This document shows, one piece after another, positions 8,311 to 15,168 of a stretch of 64,000 nucleotides of DNA (positions within the stretch are counted from its first letter, which is position 1; the number at the start of each line of letters is the position of its first letter). The position numbers were made by a program, and so were the translations under genes. The notes beneath the pieces were generated by a model. That model did not search any database. It had not been told where the DNA came from and saw nothing but the letters and a program-made list of their open reading frames with translations. This DNA comes from Collinsella aerofaciens (GTDB lineage: Bacteria > Actinomycetota > Coriobacteriia > Coriobacteriales > Coriobacteriaceae), in assembly GCF_015553355.1 (NCBI RefSeq), contig NZ_JADNGN010000001.1:154084-218083 (forward strand), in the 5' to 3' direction.

Positions 8311-9694
8311 GCTCGCACATCTCGGCAAACGAAATCAGCTTGGCATCTCCCCTGCTCGCCGCAGCTTCCTGACATCCTTGCGTAAAGCCACGCTTCGAAA
8401 AGATCACGTAGCTTTTATGCTGCCGCCTAAAGAGCTCGCTTCGGTACACGAGCTTTTCCAGAACATCCTCGCCTACCGGTTCATTGCGCCATTTGCACTC
8501 CGCAAACAGCGCATCGCCCTCGCCATCGTCAACAATCAAGTCGATTTCTTCCTGCGTATGCGTACGATTATCCGTCCCCCACCAGCGCCCGACGCTCGCC
8601 GGAACCACATCGAGCTGGCCCGCCCGCGCGAGTTCGTACACGTATTGTCTGCATATGAGCTCAAAGACCGTACCCATGTAATCCGATACGTACGGCTCAA
8701 TGCGCTTATACGCCATCTCGGCCATATCGTTTTGAATCAGCCCGATGTTCTGCGGAACAAACTTGTACCAGAACCTAAACATCTGATCGCTCAGCAGATA
8801 CACGGCTCGCTTATTGCTCGTCTCGTTTAGGGGCAGCTCGCGCTCGACAATCCCAAGCGACGCCAGCTTATCCACATAGCTCTTTACGTTGCTCGCAGGG
8901 ATTCCCGTAGAGCTCGCAATCTCCGAGATCTTCGAGCGCCCCTGAGCAATTGCTTGCACGATTGCATCATATTGCTCGGGATTGCGGCACTCTTGCAATA
9001 GCAGGTTACTCGGCTCCTCAAAGAGATAGCCCGTAGGAGTAAGAAAAAGACGTTTGATGTTGTCCTTGAGCGGTGCGGCAGGATCGACTTTCTCGATATA
9101 TGCAGGAATGCCGCCCGTCATGCCATAGCAAACTGCAGCGTCTTCGCGACCCATGCTCTGCCACAGGCCGAGGGTCGTCATAAAATCGAGCGGCAAGATC
9201 TTAAACTGGGCCGTACGCCTACCGTATAGTGGGCTCTCGTAGCCCAACACCTGTTCCTCCATAAACGAAAGAGACGAGCCGCACAGGATAAGCATGAGCT
9301 TGGTCTCTTTGTACAAGTGATCGATCTTGTCTTGCAGCAACGAGCTGATCTCGGGATTCGATTGGGCGAGATAGGGATACTCGTCAATCACAACAATCAA
9401 ACGTTCCGTGCGAGCCATGGTGGCCAATGCATCGAACGCCTCGTCAAAACTACGAAACGACACGCCTGCAGCACCAACCGAACCCGCAAGTATCGCCTGG
9501 CTAAAGCCGTGCAGGTTTGCCTCTGCATTGGTACGACGAGCTTGAAAGTAAATAGCCCTCTTGCCTTGGATGAACTCTGTGATAAGGCGCGTTTTACCCA
9601 CGCGACGGCGGCCGTAAATCACAGGCATCTCAAAGGAGCCCGTGCCATACAGTCGATTGAGCTCGGACATTTCCGCTGTTCTTCCGATAAACAT
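8303..9694 (-). CDS. AAA-type ATPase with C-terminal DUF234/nuclease-like domain
   Basis: A 463-residue protein of the archaeal-type ATPase_2/DUF234 family common in bacteria. Walker A is YGRRRVGKTRL (about 27-37) and Walker B is IVVIDEYPYL (about 100-109); a sensor-like LCGSS follows near 138. A winged helix (about 235-290, KISEIASSTGIPASNVKSYVDKL) precedes the C-terminal domain, which carries the EEIDLIV...FAECKW pattern (about 385-405) of the PD-(D/E)XK fold. All ATPase motifs look intact. Relatives are linked to mobile or defence-like islands, but no role is proven. The ATG follows AGGAAGG at 6 nt, just below a 25-bp perfect inverted repeat. Its stop overlaps a repeat unit. Confidence 0.85.
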   Translation of the reverse strand: MFIGRTAEMSELNRLYGTGSFEMPVIYGRRRVGKTRLITEFIQGKRAIYFQARRTNAEANLHGFSQAILAGSVGAAGVSFRSFDEAFDALATMARTERLIVVIDEYPYLAQSNPEISSLLQDKIDHLYKETKLMLILCGSSLSFMEEQVLGYESPLYGRRTAQFKILPLDFMTTLGLWQSMGREDAAVCYGMTGGIPAYIEKVDPAAPLKDNIKRLFLTPTGYLFEEPSNLLLQECRNPEQYDAIVQAIAQGRSKISEIASSTGIPASNVKSYVDKLASLGIVERELPLNETSNKRAVYLLSDQMFRFWYKFVPQNIGLIQNDMAEMAYKRIEPYVSDYMGTVFELICRQYVYELARAGQLDVVPASVGRWWGTDNRTHTQEEIDLIVDDGEGDALFAECKWRNEPVGEDVLEKLVYRSELFRRQHKSYVIFSKRGFTQGCQEAAASRGDAKLISFAEMCERK

Positions 9695-9709
9695 AGGGCC
9701 ATCCTTCCT

Positions 9710-9765
9710 TTACGTTATAGCTAGCTATATTATACCTTCCTATAATATAGCTAGCTATAACGTAA
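9710..9765. promoter_or_regulatory. Perfect 25-bp inverted repeat upstream of the ATPase gene
   Basis: Arms 9710-9734 and 9741-9765 are exact reverse complements around the 6-bp spacer CCTTCC. Each arm holds TAGCTAGCTA and is almost all A/T outside it, with TATAAT-like boxes on both strands. It begins 15 bp upstream of the ATPase start codon. It is likely an operator over the ATPase promoter; a transcript through it would also fold tightly. Confidence 0.65.
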
Positions 9766-9820
9766 TTCGACAGGCAGCGCACGCAAAAGGGGCGGTACAC
9801 CACCGCACGTGGACCGTTCC

Positions 9821-10112
9821 GGAAAATGCATCCCGTTCTGGAGCCAAAACTGGGCCGTAGTTTCCGCCAAGCATCCCATCCGGAAAGCGTGTCCCGTTCT
9901 GAGTGGCAATTCCGGGACACAGTTTCCGCATGCGGCCCGTTGGGAAAGTTCATCCCGCTCTGAAGGCTCGTTCCGGGATGCAATTTCCGTTTGAGGCCCG
10001 ATCTGGAAACGGCATCCCACTCTGAGGCCGAAATCTGGGGTGTAGTTTCCGCTTGAAGGGCTGTCCGGAAAGCGCGTCCCATTCCGAGTGGCAATTCCGG
10101 GTCACAGTTTCC
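9821..10112. repeat. Array 1: five 46-bp inverted repeats at 61-62 bp period
   Basis: Units start at 9821, 9882, 9943, 10005 and 10067. Each runs GGAAA-N2-(T/C)(A/G)TCCC ... GGGA(T/C)(A/G)-N2-TTTCC, so the two ends pair, leaving a loop of about 16-20 nt. Arms co-vary: TGTCCC pairs with GGGACA in unit 2 and CATCCC with GGGATG in unit 3. Spacers of about 15-16 bp differ in sequence. It lies before the AbiEi/DUF559-like gene. No tracrRNA, Cas gene or conserved repeat supports CRISPR. Confidence 0.8.
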
Positions 10113-10305
10113 GCAGATACAAGGCGACAGTCCGCCGCCCTTATCACATGCCTTCAAATATGCGATCCAGAAACACAAAACAGCAGATAGAATGCTCTTT
10201 TTCAAAAAGTACACGTCCCGAAACTTACCAAGACTTCATATCCAGTTACCGTTCACGGTCGCCGATTACCGCCCACCGATTCAAACAAGAAATATGTTGC
10301 CAAAA

Positions 10306-10353
10306 GCAGGTCATCTACCTGCATGGTTAGATTTTGGTCAGCTTTTGGTCAGC
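10306..10353 (+). promoter_or_regulatory. Hairpin and 11-bp direct repeats before the AbiEi-like gene
   Basis: GCAGGT-CATCT-ACCTGC forms a small perfect hairpin at 10306-10322, and TTTTGGTCAGC is present twice in tandem at 10332-10342 and 10343-10353. They lie 55-100 bp before the start codon, which follows AAAGGAGG. AbiEi-type proteins often repress their own promoters through repeated sites, so these are plausible operators. The binding is inferred. Confidence 0.4.
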
Positions 10354-10408
10354 TGAGCGGCAAGTTCCAGCTGATACGTTTTTGCTAACCAAAAGGAGGC
10401 GGTAGCTC

Positions 10409-11407
10409 ATGACCCATTGCAATGACCAGCTCATCGACCAACTGCTCACTCAAGCCGAACAAGAGGGGCGCTGCCTGATTCCCCCGAGCACGGCGATCCG
10501 AAAAGCGCTCCTTCGGCGCACCGGCGGCACGGTTGTCTCGCCCATGCCGGGGTTGTTTGCGCGAAAAACGCGCTGGGATGAACTCAACCGAGCGCAACGC
10601 CATTGCGAAATCCTCCGCGCCCTTGCGATCATCCACCCCGATTGGACGTTCTGCTCGTTTTCGGCCGCCTGTCTGCTGGGGCTCGAGGTCTCGTGGCGAC
10701 ACCTGAATGTCGTGCATGTCTGCAGTACCACCAAGCCGTCGGCTCGTCCGGGCGCACATATTCAGCGGCACCAGATTGAGCCGGCCGGAGCAAAACGCAG
10801 AGCCGGCATATCGGTAACGCCGCCCATCCAAACGGTTACAGATTGCCTGTTGCAGACCGGTTTTGCCGACGGTATGCCCATTGCCGATTCGGCGATCTCA
10901 AAGCTCGTCCTTGTGCGGGAACAGCTGATGGAGGCCGTCGAGCAACGAGCAACTGCCCGCAATGGTCGCGCGATTCGTACGGCTCTCACAACGCTTCGAT
11001 ATGCCGACGCCCGCGCCGAGAGCGGCGGGGAATCGGTCGCCCGAGCCGTCATGATCGAGACGGGCTTTGCGCCCGATTGGCTTCAATACGAGCTGACGGA
11101 CCCCTTCAATTCGGCCAAGCCCATACGAACGGACTTTGCCTGGGAGCGCCAGGCGCGGGAACTCACGCTGGGCGAGCTCGACGGGCTCATCAAATATACC
11201 GACCAGACCATGCTGGCCGGACGCACCACCGCCGAGGCGCTCGTTGCCGAACGACAGCGCGAGGCGCACCTATCGCTCTACGGTCACCCTCTGCTGCGCT
11301 TTACCATCAGCGAGGTCCGCTCGGCAGGAGTGCTCGCCAAAAAGCTACAGACGGCAGGCATCCGGCAGACCGCGCTGCCGACATGGCTCAACGAGGTGGA
11401 CCTGTAG
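10409..11407 (+). CDS. AbiEi-like/DUF559-type protein
   Basis: A 332-residue protein built like the actinobacterial AbiEi-like proteins with an N-terminal winged-helix domain and a C-terminal DUF559 (Vsr-like nuclease fold) domain. The N-terminal part (about 5-75) has GTVVSPMPGLFARKTRWDEL, the wing-and-strand pattern of AbiEi. The C-terminal part has GGESVARAVMIETGFAPD (about 208-225), then RTDFAWERQA (about 243-252) and an L.GELDGLIKYTD stretch, ending ERQREAHLSLYGH; the Asp of RTDF and the Glu/Asp of GELDG are candidate catalytic residues. Start follows AAAGGAGG at about 9 nt. AbiEi is usually an antitoxin with AbiEii, but no partner toxin gene is present. Flanked by repeat arrays. Confidence 0.7.
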   Translation: MTHCNDQLIDQLLTQAEQEGRCLIPPSTAIRKALLRRTGGTVVSPMPGLFARKTRWDELNRAQRHCEILRALAIIHPDWTFCSFSAACLLGLEVSWRHLNVVHVCSTTKPSARPGAHIQRHQIEPAGAKRRAGISVTPPIQTVTDCLLQTGFADGMPIADSAISKLVLVREQLMEAVEQRATARNGRAIRTALTTLRYADARAESGGESVARAVMIETGFAPDWLQYELTDPFNSAKPIRTDFAWERQARELTLGELDGLIKYTDQTMLAGRTTAEALVAERQREAHLSLYGHPLLRFTISEVRSAGVLAKKLQTAGIRQTALPTWLNEVDL

Positions 11408-11429
11408 GAGCTGTTGAGCTTATGCCCGC

Positions 11430-11765
11430 CTGCCCATCAAACTGGGGCACACTTTCCAGTTGGCGGCACCGCGGAAACCATATCTCAGATTGAGTGCTCA
11501 GAATGGGATGCGCCTTCCATATGGCATACCTAGCGGAAACCGTGTCCCGGAATCAAGGCCCAGAACGGGACACGCTTTCCGGCTGAAGCGCCCAGCGGAA
11601 ACTGCATCCCGGAATAGACGCTCAAACTGGGACGCAATTTCCGCTGAGGTTCCATCCGGAAACTGTGTCCCACTCCGAGCGTCAATTCTGGGATGAACTT
11701 TCCGCCAGAGGGTTCAGCCGGAAACGGCATCCCACTCTGAAGCGAAATTCTGGGACGCAGTTTCC
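11430..11765. repeat. Array 2: five 46-bp inverted repeats plus a half unit
   Basis: Units start at 11473, 11535, 11597, 11658 and 11720, again every 61-62 bp; a worn half unit ends at 11457, in phase. Arms match array 1. Units 1-3 are the reverse complement of the array-1 orientation (loop side GGAAT...CAGAA), while units 4 and 5 match it (ACTC...AATTC). It fills the gap between the AbiEi-like gene and the end of the purine operon. Confidence 0.8.
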
Positions 11766-11784
11766 GCATGCGGAGGCGCTCCAA

Positions 11785-11818
11785 ACAAAAGGCCCCGACT
11801 CACGATGGAGCTGGGGCC
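11785..11818 (-). terminator. Terminator of the purine operon
   Basis: On the minus strand GGCCCC pairs with GGGGCC (11813-11818 with 11791-11796), with an inner CTC/GAG, followed by TTTTGTTT. It lies about 70 bp beyond the molybdenum hydroxylase stop codon. Confidence 0.8.
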
Positions 11819-11887
11819 AAAGGTGCAGCATATGCAGTTGATGTTGAGCGCGAACAGCTCGTCAGCAATGACCGTCCGCGCTCTACC

Positions 11888-14665
11888 CTACCCGCGGTGA
11901 CGGGCGCGGCTGTACGGCGTATCCACCATGGGCAGATCTGGACGCAGCTTGCCGTCAAACGCGCGATAGGCGTTCTGCACGGCGGGCGCCGTGGGGATCG
12001 TTGCGATCTCGCCGATGCCCTTGCCGCCGTATGCCACGGGCAGCAGCTCGTCCTTCTCCACGTAGATGGCGTGGATATCCGGAATCTCGGGCGCACGGAA
12101 CAGCCCGAGCGTACCGTACCTTGCCTGGGGTACGCAGTCCTTGAGCAGCCAGTCCTCGGTAAGCGCATAGCCCATCCCCATGAGCACGCCGCCTTCGATC
12201 TGACCCTGGATGGAGATGGGGTTGACCACCTTGCCGGAATCGTGCGCAGCATAGACCTCGCTCACGCGGCCGTCATCATCCAGAATGACCACATGCGTGG
12301 CAAAACCGTAGCAGATGTGGCTCTTGGGATTGGGAACGTCGGCACCCAGTTTGTCGGTCGGCTCCAGGTACACGTAGCCAAACTCGCGGCCCTCGAGCGC
12401 CTTGATGGCAGCCGCGGGATCCTGAGGATGCATACCCTGGCCGGCAACGAGTTCCTGTGCGCGCAGCTGATAGGCGCGACCGTCGTCGTACTCGATCTTG
12501 ACGCCATCACCATGCGCACTCACAGGAGCCTCGGGTGCGGACTTGCCGGCCTCGATGTCAAGCATGGCATCGCGCAGCAGGAAGGCGGCGCCGCGCACGG
12601 CCTCGCCGGTCACGACCGTCTGACGCGAGCCAGACGTGGTGCCGGAGTCGGGTGCGTTCTCGGTGGAGCACTCGCCATTGGCAATGCAGCTCAGCGGCAG
12701 ACCGCAGGCCTCGGCAACGTCCTGCAAAAAGACGGTGTTGCAGCCTTGGCCGATGTCGGACGTGGCGGCGTAGACCACGGCGCGGCCATCCTCGACGCGA
12801 ATCTTGCAGCGGCCGGCATCGGGCAGGCCCACGCCCACACCGGCGTTCTTCATGGCGCAGGCGATACCGGCGTGTCCGGGATGCGCGTAGTAGGCATCCT
12901 TGACCTCGAGCAGCGTCTCCTTAAGCGCCGTGGAGCAGTCGGCAATCTGGCCGTTGGGCAGAACCTCGCCCGGCTCGATAGCGTTACGGTAGCGAATCTC
13001 CCACGGATCCAGGCCGACTTTCTCGGCCAGCAGGTCGATCAGGCTCTCGAGCGCAAACTCGGACTGGCACACGCCAAAGCCTCGGTACGCGCCGGCGGGC
13101 GGGTTGTTGGTGTAGTAGCCAAAGCCGCGGATGTCGGTGTTCTGGTACTTGTAAGGGCCAACGGCATGCGTGCAGGCGCGCTCGAGCACCGGACCGCACA
13201 GCGACGCGTAGGCGCCGGTGTCAAAGTTGATCTCGCAGTCCAGACCGGTAAAGTTGCCCTCGGCGTCGCAACCCAACGTAAAGGTGCCGTCCATGGCATG
13301 ACGCTTGGGATGGAACGCGAGCGACTCGGCACGTGTAAGCTTGCACTTCACAGGACGCTGGAACTTATATGCGGCGAGCGCAGCCAGGTGCTGGATGGAC
13401 ACGTCTTCCTTGCCGCCAAAGCCGCCGCCCACGAGCATGGTCTCGACGACCACGCGCTCGGGTTCGTTATCCCAGCCAAACATGTGGGCACACTCTTTGC
13501 GCGTGTCGTAGGCACCCTGGTCGGTCGATTGCACCTTGACGCCGTTCTTGTACGGGAAGGCGACGGCGCACTCGGGCTCCAAGAAGGCATGCTCGGTAAA
13601 GGGCGTGGTAAAGCGCTGCGTCACGGTAAACGCGCTCTCTGCCAGCGCCTTGGCGGCATCGCCGCGCGTCACGTGACGGCTCTGGCACACGTTGTCCTTG
13701 AGCTCCACCGTGTTGCCAAAGGCAAAGAAGCTGTCGTGCAGGCGCGGTGCGTCGGCGGCCTTGGCCTCGGCGATGTTGCGCACAGGCTCCAGAGGCTCGT
13801 AATCGATCTTGACGAGCTTATTGGCCTTCTCGAGCGTCGCCTCGTCCTCAGCGACCACCAGCACAATGGCATCGCCCACGCAGCGGGTGATATCACCTTG
13901 GGCGATCATGACGTCCCAGTCCTGGATAAGGTGGCCGACCTGGTTGACCGGCACGTCCTCGGCGCGCAGGATGCCCACCACACCGGGCAGGGCCTCGGCC
14001 TTGGAGGTATCGATGGAGAGCACACGGGCGCGCGGATACTTGGAGCGCACGGCGCTGGCATAGGTCAGGCCCGGCTGATCGAGCTCGTCGATGTCGTCGG
14101 GATACTTGCCCTCGCCGAGCACCTTCTTGCGCACGTCGATGCGGAAGGCTCGCTTGCCCACGCCGTAGTCATCGCCGCGCTCCAGATCCTCGTCGATCTG
14201 CTTTTCGCCGCGGAGCACCGCAGCTGCCAGCGAAATGCCCTCGATAATCTTCTTGTAGCCGGTGCAACGGCAGACGTTACCGCGGATGGCGTACTTGATC
14301 TGCTCCTCGGTGGGCTCGGGGTCCTCGGCGATGAGCGCCGCACCCGCCATGACCATGCCGGGGATGCAAAAGCCGCACTGCACGGCGCCCACGGCGCCAA
14401 AGGCGTACACAAAGGCCTCGCGCACGTCCTCGGGCAGGCCCTCGACGGTCACGATGTTGCGACCGGCGGCAAGCGCGGTGGTCAGCACGCACGCCTTGAC
14501 GGCCGCACCGTCCACATGGATGGTGCAGGTACCGCACGCGCCCTCGGAGCAGCCGTCCTTGGCGGAATGGATATGCAGGTCGTCGCGCAGGTAGCGCAGC
14601 AACGGTTTGTTTTGGGTCGTCGTGCACTCGACGCCGTTAACGGTAAAAGTGAATTCCTGTGCCAT
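11888..14665 (-). CDS. xdhD: Selenium-dependent-type molybdenum hydroxylase (xanthine dehydrogenase-like)
   Basis: A 925-residue fusion of an iron-sulfur domain and a molybdopterin domain. The first 160 residues carry two [2Fe-2S] sites: CSEGACGTC (about 39-47) and CGFC...CRCTG (about 97-134). The rest is the molybdenum-binding part with GGGFGGKED, AYRGFGVCQSEFALE, SGSRQTV and the active-site Glu of GGKGIGEIAT. This matches the Se-dependent purine hydroxylases that oxidise purines anaerobically. No separate FAD subunit gene (YgfM-like) is in the operon, unlike E. coli. It is the last gene, 12 bp after the polyferredoxin. ATG follows AAGGGA. Symbol by analogy; substrate inferred. Confidence 0.85.
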   Translation of the reverse strand: MAQEFTFTVNGVECTTTQNKPLLRYLRDDLHIHSAKDGCSEGACGTCTIHVDGAAVKACVLTTALAAGRNIVTVEGLPEDVREAFVYAFGAVGAVQCGFCIPGMVMAGAALIAEDPEPTEEQIKYAIRGNVCRCTGYKKIIEGISLAAAVLRGEKQIDEDLERGDDYGVGKRAFRIDVRKKVLGEGKYPDDIDELDQPGLTYASAVRSKYPRARVLSIDTSKAEALPGVVGILRAEDVPVNQVGHLIQDWDVMIAQGDITRCVGDAIVLVVAEDEATLEKANKLVKIDYEPLEPVRNIAEAKAADAPRLHDSFFAFGNTVELKDNVCQSRHVTRGDAAKALAESAFTVTQRFTTPFTEHAFLEPECAVAFPYKNGVKVQSTDQGAYDTRKECAHMFGWDNEPERVVVETMLVGGGFGGKEDVSIQHLAALAAYKFQRPVKCKLTRAESLAFHPKRHAMDGTFTLGCDAEGNFTGLDCEINFDTGAYASLCGPVLERACTHAVGPYKYQNTDIRGFGYYTNNPPAGAYRGFGVCQSEFALESLIDLLAEKVGLDPWEIRYRNAIEPGEVLPNGQIADCSTALKETLLEVKDAYYAHPGHAGIACAMKNAGVGVGLPDAGRCKIRVEDGRAVVYAATSDIGQGCNTVFLQDVAEACGLPLSCIANGECSTENAPDSGTTSGSRQTVVTGEAVRGAAFLLRDAMLDIEAGKSAPEAPVSAHGDGVKIEYDDGRAYQLRAQELVAGQGMHPQDPAAAIKALEGREFGYVYLEPTDKLGADVPNPKSHICYGFATHVVILDDDGRVSEVYAAHDSGKVVNPISIQGQIEGGVLMGMGYALTEDWLLKDCVPQARYGTLGLFRAPEIPDIHAIYVEKDELLPVAYGGKGIGEIATIPTAPAVQNAYRAFDGKLRPDLPMVDTPYSRARHRG

Positions 14666-14677
14666 GGTGATTCCCTT

Positions 14678-15157
14678 CTACACGCCGGCGGCAATGCCGG
14701 TGCGGTCGTGGATGGCGCCATGCGGGCAGACGACGGCGCACATGCCGCACGACAGGCAGTCCGCGCCGTCGATATGGGCGCAGTTGTCCTCGATGCGGAT
14801 AGCGCCGGCAGGGCACTTTTTGGCGCACATGCCGCAACCGATGCAGCTCGTGTCGCAGATCTTGCGCGCAATGGCGCCCTTATCGGTGTTGTTGCAGCGC
14901 ACCAGAATGTTCTGATAGCCGGGAACAAAGGCAATCACGCGCTGTGGACACGCCATGCCGCACAGGCCACAGCCCGTGCACTTGGAGCGATCCACGCGGG
15001 CGATGCCATCGGCCAACGCAATGGCGCCGTGAGGGCAGGCCGTGACGCAGGCGCCACAGCCAATGCAGCCTTCGCTGCAGCGGGCGTCGCCGCCTGCGGA
15101 GGCACAACCGCTTCCGCAGGCAACGTAGGCCACGTTATGTTGAATGGATTTAGCCAT
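14678..15157 (-). CDS. Polyferredoxin, four [4Fe-4S] sites
   Basis: A 159-residue ferredoxin-like protein. Four complete CxxCxxCxxxCP motifs are visible (CIGCGACVTACP, CTGCGLCGMACP, CIGCGMCAKKCP, CLSCGMCAVVCP), so four [4Fe-4S] clusters are expected. It lies between YgfK and the molybdenum hydroxylase genes with 11-12 bp gaps, which suggests it passes electrons between them; the hydroxylase operon has no FAD subunit. Soluble, no membrane helix. The ribosome site before its ATG is weak, so it may be translated by coupling with ygfK. Confidence 0.85.
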   Translation of the reverse strand: MAKSIQHNVAYVACGSGCASAGGDARCSEGCIGCGACVTACPHGAIALADGIARVDRSKCTGCGLCGMACPQRVIAFVPGYQNILVRCNNTDKGAIARKICDTSCIGCGMCAKKCPAGAIRIEDNCAHIDGADCLSCGMCAVVCPHGAIHDRTGIAAGV

Positions 15158-15168
15158 AAGAGACTCGC

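Noticed and set aside
9630-10214. 194-codon open frame on the minus strand over array 1
   Set aside because: Its repeats in protein come from the DNA repeats; no homology or ribosome site.
10409-11407. AbiE toxin-antitoxin pair
   Set aside because: No AbiEii toxin gene lies next to the AbiEi-like gene; both sides are repeats.
9821-11765. CRISPR arrays
   Set aside because: Units differ in sequence, are 46 bp inverted repeats with 15-16 bp gaps, and no Cas gene is near.
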